NCBI GenBank assembly: GCA_026707905.1
Contig: JAPOVY010000038.1
Location: forward strand, 1-64,000
Direction of reading: 5' to 3'
DNA length: 64,000 nucleotides
From: Gammaproteobacteria bacterium
GTDB lineage: Bacteria; Pseudomonadota; Gammaproteobacteria; Pseudomonadales; Azotimanducaceae
Shown here: one piece after another, positions 18,872-27,873 of the stretch
Layout of the letters: every line of letters begins with the position of its first letter
Position numbering within the stretch: position 1 is the first letter of the stretch
Notes under the pieces: generated by a model
The model's database searches: none
What the model was told of the DNA's origin: nothing
What the model saw: the letters and a program-made list of their open reading frames with translations, nothing else
Position numbers and translations under genes: made by a program

Positions 18872-19708
18872 TCAGGTAGTCTGCCGTTCCGCACCGACCT
18901 GAGTTTCCAAACGGTTAAGTGCTTCACGAATCTCGTGAATCTCCATGAGCAGTGCGTCTGTTCGCGAATGTTCGCCGAGATCTTCGCGTAGTTTTTCGTA
19001 CTTCTCGTGCAGACCTTCCTGTGTCGCTCGATCATGATTCGAAATGACCACTGCAATGATCAGGTTGAAAACCACGAACGTACCGACTAACACCAGTGAC
19101 ACAAAATACATCCATGCCCACCAATGCGCCGCCATCGCCGCGTACATGATGTCCGTCCAATCCTCAAGCGTGACGATACGGAACAAAGATAGTAAGGAGA
19201 TACCGAGCGAGCGCCAATGGGTTGGGTCGATTTCAGCAAATAAGTAATGACCAGCAACCCCATAGACATAGAAGATAACCACGGTCAAAGCGACGATATT
19301 GAGCATCCCCGGTAACGATCTAACCAGAACGGTAACTAATACCCGTAGCGATGGGATTACGGAAAGTACACGAAGCAGTCGCAGTACGCGTGCCAACATC
19401 GGTATGTAACCCGAACCAGGAATCAGACACAGTACGACGACGATGAAATCGAAGACATTCCAACCATCCTTAAAGTAATCGTGCATACGAGGATGATGCG
19501 CCACGATCTTGATGATCGCTTCGACGACAAAAATGCCAACCGCAATCTGGTTGAAGAGCTGAAACCAAAACCCGAATGCGTTATTAATGGTGTCGACAGT
19601 CTCGAAGCCAATGACAACGCCATTAACCAGGATCACCGTCGTGATGCCGTTCAAGAACCACGAAGAGTCGGCGATCCGCTTGGCTAACTGGACGATTTGA
19701 GTCTTCAT
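18872..19708 (-). CDS. voltage-gated ion channel, NaChBac-like, with calcium-channel-like filter
   Basis: A 278-residue single-repeat six-helix channel subunit. S1-S4 span about residues 18-130; S4 carries regularly spaced arginines (R107, R110, R113, then R122 and R130). The pore has the selectivity filter TLEDWTD (180-186), S6 is about 201-223, and a C-terminal coiled-coil-like tail (229-275) probably tetramerises. Bacterial sodium channels typically have TLESW; the extra acidic residues resemble the engineered calcium-selective CavAb (TLDDWSD). The ATG at 19708 overlaps the trpE stop as ATGA with AAGG just upstream, so translation is coupled to trpE. A functional link to tryptophan synthesis is not obvious. 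Confidence 0.9.
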   Translation of the reverse strand: MKTQIVQLAKRIADSSWFLNGITTVILVNGVVIGFETVDTINNAFGFWFQLFNQIAVGIFVVEAIIKIVAHHPRMHDYFKDGWNVFDFIVVVLCLIPGSGYIPMLARVLRLLRVLSVIPSLRVLVTVLVRSLPGMLNIVALTVVIFYVYGVAGHYLFAEIDPTHWRSLGISLLSLFRIVTLEDWTDIMYAAMAAHWWAWMYFVSLVLVGTFVVFNLIIAVVISNHDRATQEGLHEKYEKLREDLGEHSRTDALLMEIHEIREALNRLETQVGAERQTT

Positions 19709-21183
19709 CGAATACCTTCTTGGGCCAAACTTGCGGCGTGAAACAGCGACCGCGCTTTGTTCATGCACTCCTTCCACTCAAGTTCGGGAATTGAATCTGC
19801 GACGATACCCGCACCTGTTTCAATATATAGACACTGGTCTTTAATCACCGCCGTACGAATCGCAATCGCCATATCGAGGTTGCCATTCCACGCTAGGTAA
19901 CCCACAGCGCCTGCATATACACCTCGCTTAATCGGCTCAAGTTCGTCGATGATCTCCATCGCACGAATCTTTGGCGCGCCGCTTAGCGTTCCTACTGGCA
20001 ATGTCGCCCGAAGTACATCAATAGCCGTTTTATCATCGGCTAATTCACCCTCGACGTGGGAAGCAATATGAAACACGTGGGCGTACCGTTCGATCTTGAA
20101 CTGCTCTGTCACTCGCACGGTGCCGATCTTGCATACCCGTCCGAGGTCATTCCGACCTAAATCAACGAGCATGAGATGCTCTGCTATTTCTTTCGGGTCG
20201 TCGATTAACTCCTGAGCCATCGCGCGGTCTTCTTCTTCATCTCGACCACGACGACGAGTACCCGCTAAAGGTCTATTAACGACCTTACCGTCTTCAACCT
20301 GAGCGAGGATTTCCGGCGAAGAACCGACGATATGGAAGTCATCGAGACGCATAAAGTACATATAGGGAGAAGGATTCAGACTGCGCAATGCTCGATAGAG
20401 TTGAATCGACGGGATCTCAAATGGAATCTTCATCCGTTGTGCGAGTACGACTTGCATGACATCGCCGGCTCGAATGTACTCGCGTGTACGTTCGACTGCG
20501 TCCATATACGATTCTCGACCAAAACCGGATACAAACGCTTCCTCGGGAATCGCATCAGCACTTGTCGACGCCGGTAGAGCGGAAACCGACCCTGACATGC
20601 CGCGCGAGATCTCAGCTAGGCGCGCTTGACCATTCGCCCATGCGTTTTCTTCTGATGGATCAACCGTGACGATGATCGTGACATGACTCGTTAAGTTATC
20701 GAAAACGACCACCTCATCCGATACCATCAGCAAGATGTCCGGTGTGTGAATGTCGTCAGGGGGTGTTGAGTGTCGCAGCCTTTTCTCGATATATCGGATT
20801 GTGTCATATCCGAAATACCCTACAAGACCACCAAAGAACCTCGGCATGCCCTCTACGTCCGGTACACGGAATTGCCGCTGGAATGCTTCGATGTAATCCA
20901 ACGGATCGTCACAATCGACACACTCGATCACTTCACCGCTTACCTCGACTGTGATCTCACGTCCGACAACTCGTAGTACTCGTGCCGCAGGTAATCCGAT
21001 TATCGAATAGCGCGACCAACGATCACCACTACTAGCGGCGGATTCAAATAAATAACTAAACGGCGCGTCAGCCAACTTGCGATAGACGGATAGCGGCGTA
21101 TCCATATCGCCGAATACAGTTGAGGTTAGCGGGATTCGGTTGTATCCCTGCTTAGCCAAGGATTGGAATTCGTCCTGATTCAT
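19705..21183 (-). CDS. trpE: anthranilate synthase component I
   Basis: TrpE converts chorismate to anthranilate with ammonia from TrpG. It is 492 residues, full length. The N-terminal regulatory part contains LFESAASSGDRWSRYSIIG, including the ESA motif of the tryptophan feedback site. The chorismate-binding domain has VVLAQRMKIPFE, SPSPYMYF-like NPSPYMYFMRL, GSSPEILAQVEDGKV, RPLAGTRRRG and TLPVGTLSGAPKIRAMEII. It lies downstream of gph, with 98 bases between; no leader peptide with tandem Trp codons was found there. Confidence 0.97.
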   Translation of the reverse strand: MNQDEFQSLAKQGYNRIPLTSTVFGDMDTPLSVYRKLADAPFSYLFESAASSGDRWSRYSIIGLPAARVLRVVGREITVEVSGEVIECVDCDDPLDYIEAFQRQFRVPDVEGMPRFFGGLVGYFGYDTIRYIEKRLRHSTPPDDIHTPDILLMVSDEVVVFDNLTSHVTIIVTVDPSEENAWANGQARLAEISRGMSGSVSALPASTSADAIPEEAFVSGFGRESYMDAVERTREYIRAGDVMQVVLAQRMKIPFEIPSIQLYRALRSLNPSPYMYFMRLDDFHIVGSSPEILAQVEDGKVVNRPLAGTRRRGRDEEEDRAMAQELIDDPKEIAEHLMLVDLGRNDLGRVCKIGTVRVTEQFKIERYAHVFHIASHVEGELADDKTAIDVLRATLPVGTLSGAPKIRAMEIIDELEPIKRGVYAGAVGYLAWNGNLDMAIAIRTAVIKDQCLYIETGAGIVADSIPELEWKECMNKARSLFHAASLAQEGIR

Positions 21184-21281
21184 AGGTTTCTCAAGTTATC
21201 GAAACACGACCAAAGTGGTCGGTCATTGCTGGTTGAAAGATCAGAGAGACGGACGCCAACGCGGCCGAGGACGAATGTAAA

Positions 21282-21950
21282 TCACAGCAACTGAGAAAAT
21301 GAATCGATAACGTGGTCTGCACCCAGCTCAATAGCTGGGGTGTTGTGGTTATAGCCGTCTCGCATACACACAACGGGACAACCCGCCGCACGTGCAGCCT
21401 TTACGTCCGTAGTTGAATCACCCACAAATAAGGTTTCGGACGGTACAGAGACCAACTCATTACATGCGTATAGGATGGGTTGCGGCTCTGGTTTCCTGAC
21501 TTGAAGTGTGTCGCCACCTACCACGATATTGAAGAACCTATATAGATCAAGTTCGCGCAGCAGTTTAATCGACAAGTCCTGGAGTTTATTCGTCACGACT
21601 CCTAATTTTCTGGTGCGTGACTCTAGTGCACACAAGGAATCAACGACATCAGGATACGGCTGACTGTCGACAGCGATTCTCTCACCATAGCGTTGAAGGA
21701 AGTAATCGAAATGCTCCTCAATTTGATCATCGCTTAGTTTCGCTTCGCCTTGATGCTCTATTGCTTGTGCGAGCATGATTCTCGCGCCGTGCCCAACCCA
21801 CAACCGCGTGAGTTCAATCCCAACTTCCTTATAACCAGCATGAACCAGCGTTGCGTTGAGCGCGTGCATTAAATCGGGTGCGGTATCTACGAGCGTACCG
21901 TCTAGATCAAAAAGGTATGCGTCAAAGGATTCGATACCGTTAGACGTCAT
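21282..21950 (-). CDS. gph: phosphoglycolate phosphatase, HAD family
   Basis: A 222-residue HAD-superfamily phosphatase that removes phosphoglycolate formed in DNA repair. The nucleophile motif DLDGTLVDTAPDLMHALN sits at about 14-31 (first Asp catalytic), motif II is VVTNKL, and motif III-IV are KPEPQP and FVGDSTTDVKAA. The ATG at 21950 overlaps the rpe stop (ATGA). The rpe-gph-trpE order is the classic gammaproteobacterial arrangement and supports Gph over other HAD phosphatases. Confidence 0.92.
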   Translation of the reverse strand: MTSNGIESFDAYLFDLDGTLVDTAPDLMHALNATLVHAGYKEVGIELTRLWVGHGARIMLAQAIEHQGEAKLSDDQIEEHFDYFLQRYGERIAVDSQPYPDVVDSLCALESRTRKLGVVTNKLQDLSIKLLRELDLYRFFNIVVGGDTLQVRKPEPQPILYACNELVSVPSETLFVGDSTTDVKAARAAGCPVVCMRDGYNHNTPAIELGADHVIDSFSQLL

Positions 21951-22624
21951 GATGCTAGCGCACGAAGTTCTGCAATGGTTTTAGCGTAGTCGTCACTATT
22001 GAAAATCGCTGAACCGGCGACGAATATCTCAGCACCTGCTTTTGCTGCAGCACCAATGGTCGAGCTACTGATACCACCATCTATTTCAATGTTGATATCC
22101 CGGTTGTCACGCCTGATTGCGTCTCTAACACGTGACAGTTTGGGCAGCACTTCAGGCATGAAAGACTGACCGCCGAAGCCCGGTCTCACCGACATGATCA
22201 ACACGTAATCCAGCTTGTCCCAACAAGACGCCAATACTGTCTCCGAGGTCTCGGGATTCAAAACCACACCAACTTTCGCTCCACCGTCGCCGATGCGTTC
22301 TAGCACTTTCTCAAGGTCTCGACACGTCTCTGGATGTACCGAGATCATAGAAGCACCAACATCCAGAAACTCTTCCACTAGGCGTTCTACAGGATCCACC
22401 ATGAGGTGCACGTCGAATGCCGCGTCGTCGAATCGTTTCCGCAACGAATCTAGCACCGTAGGACCCACCGTTAGGTTAGGAACGAAATGGTTGTCCATGA
22501 CATCGAAATGGATCAAATCGGCGCCGCTCTCTAGCACGGCTTCGACCTCGTCGCCAAGGCGAGCGAAATCAGCCGCCAAAATAGACGGCGCAATCTTGGG
22601 ATTCACGGCGCGAATCTTAGACAC
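21947..22624 (-). CDS. rpe: ribulose-phosphate 3-epimerase
   Basis: Rpe interconverts ribulose-5-phosphate and xylulose-5-phosphate in the pentose phosphate pathway. It is a 225-residue TIM barrel. KIAPSILAADFARLGDEV opens the core, HFDVMDNHFVPNLTVGP has the catalytic and metal-binding His and Asp, MSVRPGFGGQSF the phosphate contact, and EIDGGI the second Asp. The start is GTG, 4 bases after the murU stop. Confidence 0.97.
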   Translation of the reverse strand: MSKIRAVNPKIAPSILAADFARLGDEVEAVLESGADLIHFDVMDNHFVPNLTVGPTVLDSLRKRFDDAAFDVHLMVDPVERLVEEFLDVGASMISVHPETCRDLEKVLERIGDGGAKVGVVLNPETSETVLASCWDKLDYVLIMSVRPGFGGQSFMPEVLPKLSRVRDAIRRDNRDINIEIDGGISSSTIGAAAKAGAEIFVAGSAIFNSDDYAKTIAELRALAS

Positions 22625-22628
22625 ATCG

Positions 22629-23294
22629 TTACAACATCAACCGACGTACTCGCTTTAGTTCGTCATGCGTACCGATGTCGTACCAGATACCTTCGAAAAC
22701 CTCTCCAGTTACTCGGCCAGCAGTGATCTCACGGAACAAGATTTCCCGCAACGAGAAAGGTCGTACCGACTCACCTTCAAATATCTCGGGTTTCACGAAC
22801 CCTATCCCACTATAAACCCAGGGGTTTAAGCCTTGATCCGCGTGACGGCGCACCACCGTACCTAGCAGATCAACGTCACCATGTTCACGACCCTCGGGTT
22901 TCGGTACAAGCACTAAATGCATCGTAGCTTGAACTTCTGTGACGCTGCGCTGAAATCGATAGCCGGTCCAAACATCACCATTCAATAGCACGAATTCATC
23001 CAATCCAAGCATCGGCAGTGCTTTAACGATGCCGCCACCTGTTTCAAGGAGCTCATCCTCCTCGCTGTAACTTATATTGACGCCTAACTGACGTCCAGAA
23101 CCAAGGTGTTTTCGGATTTGTTCGCCAAGATGGTGCAGATTCACTACGATGTTGACGATACCTGCGCGTTTTAACCATCGGATCTGGTGCACGATCAATG
23201 GCTCGCTTGAGATTGGGATCATGGGTTTCGGCATCTTCTCCGTTAGTGGCGCTAACCGGGTCCCTTTTCCCGCAGCTAGGATCATCGCTTTCAC
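22629..23294 (-). CDS. murU: N-acetylmuramate alpha-1-phosphate uridylyltransferase
   Basis: A 221-residue nucleotidyltransferase opening MKAMILAAGKGTRLAPLT, the UTP-binding glycine loop with its Arg. LPKPMIP-like MPKPMIPI, LETGGGIVKALP and LLNGDVWTGYRF (metal Asp) follow. In the MurU/AmgK recycling route, MurNAc-1-P is turned directly into UDP-MurNAc, bypassing de novo synthesis and contributing intrinsic fosfomycin tolerance. The assignment rests on the coupled amgK immediately upstream (GTGA overlap); the family alone could also be a sugar-1-phosphate transferase. Confidence 0.9.
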   Translation of the reverse strand: MKAMILAAGKGTRLAPLTEKMPKPMIPISSEPLIVHQIRWLKRAGIVNIVVNLHHLGEQIRKHLGSGRQLGVNISYSEEDELLETGGGIVKALPMLGLDEFVLLNGDVWTGYRFQRSVTEVQATMHLVLVPKPEGREHGDVDLLGTVVRRHADQGLNPWVYSGIGFVKPEIFEGESVRPFSLREILFREITAGRVTGEVFEGIWYDIGTHDELKRVRRLML

Positions 23295-24283
23295 GAATCA
23301 ACTCTCTGAAGTGCAACGCTGAGGTTTGGTTCGATCTCCGTTTCGAGCCATGCGCTGAGCAATGAAAATTCATTGCGCTGAGCGAGTGTAGTGACACGCG
23401 CTAAAACCGGCATCACATACTTCAAATGCGTTCGCTTACGTTGAGTGAACCAGAGACGGCAGAAGATTCCGACCGCCTTCAACATCCGTTGCAGTGCTGT
23501 TACTTCAAGCGCTCGCACGAATGCTGATCTTGGTTGAATGTAGGGCAGTTCCGTTGCACTAATACGCGATCGGAATTCGTCGATCCATGTCCCGATCTCA
23601 TCATCCGCGTGCTCAAAATAGCAGTCATACATCAACGATGCGAGATCGTATACACACGAACCGACGAGCGCATCCTGAAAATCTACAATGCCGAGTCGAT
23701 CTCCATACAAGAGGAGATTTCGACTGTGATAATCGCGGTGAACCGTAACCTTGGGTTGAAGGTCTATCTCAGTTGTAAGGGACTCGGAAATATCACTTAA
23801 CGGTTTTGCACTCGTTCCGAGCATCTTGCCACAACACCATTCCTCGAAAATGTTCAATTCATCAAGTAGGCGCTGGCGGGTATACGATGGCACATGTGAG
23901 TCCACCGTACGTTGAATCTCTACTAACGCGTCTAATGCAAGCCCAATCGCGAATGTACGTTTCGTCGAATCCCGATACACCTCGAGAAACTCAAACGAAC
24001 CGAAATCTTCGACGAGAAAAAACCCCTGTTTCAGATCGTAGGCGTGGATTTGCGGTACGGGTACTTGATGTTGCCGAAAAATCTGAGCCATTGCGACAAA
24101 CTGCTCATTGTTTTCAGTCGCAGGAGGCGCATGGATCGCCATCTTCTTCTGTCTTTGACTGGACTCAACGCGATAGAAGCGCCTCGTACTCGCTTCAGGT
24201 AAAAGTGGGATGAGCGTGAAGTCGTTGGTCGTTAACGTCGTCGCAAGCCACTTGCGCAGCGCTGGAGTCGCTTCGTTAGACAT
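23291..24283 (-). CDS. amgK: anomeric MurNAc/GlcNAc kinase
   Basis: AmgK phosphorylates recycled N-acetylmuramic acid at C1. It is 330 residues with an aminoglycoside-phosphotransferase fold: an ATP-binding N-lobe with ASTRRFYRVE, FFLVEDFGS hinge region, catalytic loop VHRDYHSRNLLL, and metal-binding IVDFQDAL. The gene is coupled to murU. Its ATG (24283-24281) and the divergent lptD ATG (24282-24284) share bases in a single CATG, so neither gene has an intergenic promoter; the signals must lie in the opposite gene's coding DNA. Confidence 0.92.
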   Translation of the reverse strand: MSNEATPALRKWLATTLTTNDFTLIPLLPEASTRRFYRVESSQRQKKMAIHAPPATENNEQFVAMAQIFRQHQVPVPQIHAYDLKQGFFLVEDFGSFEFLEVYRDSTKRTFAIGLALDALVEIQRTVDSHVPSYTRQRLLDELNIFEEWCCGKMLGTSAKPLSDISESLTTEIDLQPKVTVHRDYHSRNLLLYGDRLGIVDFQDALVGSCVYDLASLMYDCYFEHADDEIGTWIDEFRSRISATELPYIQPRSAFVRALEVTALQRMLKAVGIFCRLWFTQRKRTHLKYVMPVLARVTTLAQRNEFSLLSAWLETEIEPNLSVALQRVDS

Positions 24284-26501
24284 GGTGTGGAATCTCCAAC
24301 GCGACGTCGCGCGACATCGTTTGTTGGCAGGTGCGCTGCTGTGTGCCTGTATTCACTGGAGTCACAACAACGCCGCCTCCGATTTTACGGCAGACTATTG
24401 GCCAGCCAGTACCGCCCATGACGTTTGTCGAACTGTATTTACGGCACTACCCGCGCCTCGATTCGTCCCTAAATCGGAACAAAAGGAAAAACCCGTTGTA
24501 CGTAGCGACGAATTCCGAGAACAGGACTCTGGTAGTCGCTACTTTACAGGGAATGTCAAAGTCCAAACTCCCGATCTACTTCTTACCTCACAGGAATTGG
24601 AGTGGTTAAACGAAGGTCCATTGGAATTCGAACATGGTTTGTCGCTCTATCACCAGCTTGGTGCAATGGCCATCGACGAAGCCGTCTTAGATTTGGATGC
24701 AGAAAACCAAAAAGGACGTCTAGGGGATCTCTCTTTTGTTATGTTCGATTTTCCTCTCCAAGGTTCGCTGGAATCGCTAGTAGCGAACAAGGCGAGAGTG
24801 GAAGCAACTGACTTACGTATCAGCGGTTGTGACCCACGTGCTGAACGATGGGGGTTTCGAATCAAGCATATTGGGGTAAACCGTGAAACCACCCGTGTGA
24901 CATTGCGAGGTGTCGGACTCTATGTCGGAAAGTTACCCGTGTTCTATGTTCCATTCTTCACGTTTCGGCCCCCCTCCGAGCAAAATGGCTTTGCTACTAC
25001 GCATTTCCGCTATCGCTCAGATAACGGCGTGATCATCGAGCAACCAATACGCTATTTTGGGAAATTCGGTGAAATCGAGCTCGAACCGCGGTATTTGGCC
25101 AAGAACGGTGTCCAGCTTGGTGCGAAGGTGACTGCATTCGGAATTAGCTCAACGCTCGATTGGGTGCCTGACGACAAGAAACTCGACGACGTCGAGGACG
25201 CATTCATCGACCCCTCGCGTTGGCGTATCAAGGTCAACTACAGCAACGCTTGGCGTGGCTTGGAAGCACTTATCGATTTCACGCAACCGAGTGACTTCGC
25301 ATACCAACACGATTTCGAATTCGATTCGCTCACACAACCTGTCTTTTCGACGGATAACACCGCGGCGCTTCGGTACAGCTCTAGCGACTTAGACGTTGGG
25401 TTAGTTACGCAACGACTCAACTCGACTTCCGAAGAGCGACTACTAGGCGAACGCTATCCCGAGTTCGACTTAAGTTGGCGAACTCGGTGGGGTTCTATCA
25501 GCGCGGTTTCTCACGTCAATGGCGCTAGCTATCGCGACTTCCAGCTACGTTCACATCGAGGCCACGTAGAACAGGCAATACATTTAGATTTCCGACGCTC
25601 GTGGGGCGAATTAGGCTTGGGTGGGGAGAAGTCCATGACTCGTTTCTCGATTGACGCACCTGAATCGTCGAAAAAGCACACCAGATATAGCGATAGCGTT
25701 CAGCTTCGCGCCGGTCTCTACTTCGATAAAAATCTGGTCGACAAGGTCTACACGATTGAACCGAGATTGCTCTACGTCGATCGTACATTCACCCAATCGC
25801 CACTTGACACGCCATTCGATCGACCAAGATGGATATATCACACATCACAACTGTTCGACGAGAATCGAACGAGTGGCCTCGATCACATTCCAGGCGAACA
25901 TCGAATCACCGCGGGATTTCGATTCTTAGCTCAACCACACACACAATCCCGAAACGTCGTCACAGCAGAAGTTGCACACGTGACACACCTCGACGGATTC
26001 GATGGTCAGTCAGAGAGACTCCGAGGATGGGGCGCTTCGTTAAGCATCCAAAACAGCAATGGTTTTGCGTTAGAGCATCGGCAGTATCAGAACCGTCACG
26101 ACAAAGATGCGAACGAATTCACTACATTGTTGGTCTATGAACCATCTTTAACGAAATCTCTTTACACGTCGATTGGGAGACGACCACGCGATACAGTTCA
26201 TCAATTCGAAGTCGGATTTAAGTGGCCTATCGCGTCTCGCTGGGAAGCCATCGGTGCTTACGGGTTTGATATTGAAAACGAACGTGTTACCGATACACAT
26301 TTGGGTATTGCATTTACCGGGTGTTGTTACCGAACGCTGTTGTTTGTCCAACGTGCTACTGACTGGGACTTTGATCACGGCCGTTATCGCGTCGAACTTG
26401 AGAATCGCGTAATGCTCCGTTTCGATCTCATTGGACTCGGCAAGATTGGCCGCAATCGCATAGAATCGTTAATCGATCGCAAACGCTTCGGTTTCCGTTA
26501 A
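24282..26501 (+). CDS. lptD: LPS-assembly protein LptD
   Basis: LptD is the outer-membrane beta-barrel that, with LptE, inserts lipopolysaccharide at the cell surface. The 739-residue protein has a signal peptide (HRLLAGALLCACIHW core), a periplasmic beta-jellyroll (about 60-190, YFTGNVKVQTPDLLLTSQ) and a C-terminal 26-strand barrel region. The Cys of ISGCDPR and the adjacent pair of FTGCCYR match the conserved LptD disulfide cysteines, and PVFYVPFFTFRPP is the plug/barrel junction. The frame is open back to 24210 but the ATG at 24282 gives the signal peptide. surA follows after 28 bases. Confidence 0.93.
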   Translation: MVWNLQRDVARHRLLAGALLCACIHWSHNNAASDFTADYWPASTAHDVCRTVFTALPAPRFVPKSEQKEKPVVRSDEFREQDSGSRYFTGNVKVQTPDLLLTSQELEWLNEGPLEFEHGLSLYHQLGAMAIDEAVLDLDAENQKGRLGDLSFVMFDFPLQGSLESLVANKARVEATDLRISGCDPRAERWGFRIKHIGVNRETTRVTLRGVGLYVGKLPVFYVPFFTFRPPSEQNGFATTHFRYRSDNGVIIEQPIRYFGKFGEIELEPRYLAKNGVQLGAKVTAFGISSTLDWVPDDKKLDDVEDAFIDPSRWRIKVNYSNAWRGLEALIDFTQPSDFAYQHDFEFDSLTQPVFSTDNTAALRYSSSDLDVGLVTQRLNSTSEERLLGERYPEFDLSWRTRWGSISAVSHVNGASYRDFQLRSHRGHVEQAIHLDFRRSWGELGLGGEKSMTRFSIDAPESSKKHTRYSDSVQLRAGLYFDKNLVDKVYTIEPRLLYVDRTFTQSPLDTPFDRPRWIYHTSQLFDENRTSGLDHIPGEHRITAGFRFLAQPHTQSRNVVTAEVAHVTHLDGFDGQSERLRGWGASLSIQNSNGFALEHRQYQNRHDKDANEFTTLLVYEPSLTKSLYTSIGRRPRDTVHQFEVGFKWPIASRWEAIGAYGFDIENERVTDTHLGIAFTGCCYRTLLFVQRATDWDFDHGRYRVELENRVMLRFDLIGLGKIGRNRIESLIDRKRFGFR

Positions 26502-26529
26502 GCTATCCGTTCCTCAACTGGTTAAAAAC

Positions 26530-27873
26530 ATGAATCTGACGATGTTCAGTCGGTGCAATCGCTCGCTTTTTCTCTTTGCGTTGCTGTTGACGATCCCAAC
26601 ACTCGCCGAGGTCGAAAAGCTCGACGGCATTGCGGCCGTCGTCAATGATGACGTCGTATTACTGTCCGAACTGAACGAACGTTTCAACAGCTTCAAATCT
26701 CAGCTGACACCTGCCCAATTACGGCAAGTTCCGGATGAAAGTGTCATTCTCAGTCAGATCTTGGAGAGGCTTATCGTCGAGTCTATCCAATTACAGGAAG
26801 CTGAACTAAGGGGTATCGTCATTGATGACGAAGAGGTCAATGAGACCGCACGCAACTACGCTGCGGAACAAGCAATGACGATCGAACAGTTGCAAACAGC
26901 TCTCCAGACCGAAGGCGTCACGTATGAAATGTTCCTAGCGGAAATACGGCGTCAACTAACCCTCGCAAGGGTTCAGCAGATCATGGTAAACCGGCGTTTG
27001 TACGTTTCCCAGCGTGATATTGAAGACTTCAGGAAGTCTCCCTATTTCGAGGAGCTCGCTTCAGAGGAGTATCGCATTGGTCACATTCTGCTTGCAATTG
27101 ACGACAACGCGGGACCTGGTGCAGAAACCAGGGCGAGGGAAACCGCAACCTACTTAATCGACGAACTTCGAGGCGGCACACCGCTTTCCGGACTAGCTGT
27201 GAACTACTCGGCGTCTAACACGGCGCTCGAGGGAGGGGATCTCGGCTGGCGAAAAGCGTCACAAATTCCGAGTTTATTTAGTGATCAGATTCTTGAGATG
27301 GCAGTTGGTGAGGTCGCTGAGCCGATTCAGAACTCACTTGGTATCCATATCGTCCAACTCTTGGAAAAGAGAGGCGCTTCTACTACGACCGGCGAGAGTT
27401 CCCTCGTCCGGCATATCCTAGTTTCGCCTTCTGCAATACGCTCCGAGGACGAAACATTTGACCTCGTAAATGACCTTAAGCAACGCATTGACGCAGGCGA
27501 AGAATTCGCAGTATTGGCAGAGGAGTATTCCGACGATCCTTCATCGGCATTAGCCGGCGGTGATCTTGGATGGAATAACGGTGAGAACTTCGTACCGGAA
27601 TTCCAAGCTGCGATGGCGGAAGCGGATATCGGTGTTGTAACCGTACCGTTTCAAACGGAATATGGTTGGCACATACTTGAAGTACAAGACCGCCGCGTTG
27701 AAGACCTAAGTGAGGATGCTCTGAATGAACTTGCGTTGCGAGCAATATATGAACGCCGGTTCGATGAGTTACTTCAGGGTTGGATCAAGGAAGTGCGCGA
27801 TGAAGCATTTGTCCAGATTTTGTCAGGAACCGCATCATCAGAGCCAGAAAACGCTTCGGGCAGCATTTTTTAA
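26530..27873 (+). CDS. surA: periplasmic peptidyl-prolyl isomerase/chaperone
   Basis: SurA escorts outer-membrane proteins across the periplasm. It is 447 residues: signal peptide (RSLFLFALLLTIPTLA), N-terminal chaperone domain opening KLDGIAAVVNDDVVLLSEL, and two parvulin domains (about 178-280, EYRIGHILLAIDD ... GGDLGWRKASQIP; about 290-390, VRHILVSPSAIR ... GGDLGWNNGENFVPEF). It is coupled to lptD, its main client. Its last roughly 35 codons overlap the conserved rsmA N-terminal coding sequence in another frame. Confidence 0.96.
   Translation: MNLTMFSRCNRSLFLFALLLTIPTLAEVEKLDGIAAVVNDDVVLLSELNERFNSFKSQLTPAQLRQVPDESVILSQILERLIVESIQLQEAELRGIVIDDEEVNETARNYAAEQAMTIEQLQTALQTEGVTYEMFLAEIRRQLTLARVQQIMVNRRLYVSQRDIEDFRKSPYFEELASEEYRIGHILLAIDDNAGPGAETRARETATYLIDELRGGTPLSGLAVNYSASNTALEGGDLGWRKASQIPSLFSDQILEMAVGEVAEPIQNSLGIHIVQLLEKRGASTTTGESSLVRHILVSPSAIRSEDETFDLVNDLKQRIDAGEEFAVLAEEYSDDPSSALAGGDLGWNNGENFVPEFQAAMAEADIGVVTVPFQTEYGWHILEVQDRRVEDLSEDALNELALRAIYERRFDELLQGWIKEVRDEAFVQILSGTASSEPENASGSIF

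Noticed and set aside
21184..21281. Trp leader/attenuator upstream of trpE
   Set aside because: A small hairpin is present (about 21207-21221) but no leader peptide with tandem Trp codons or competing stems was found.
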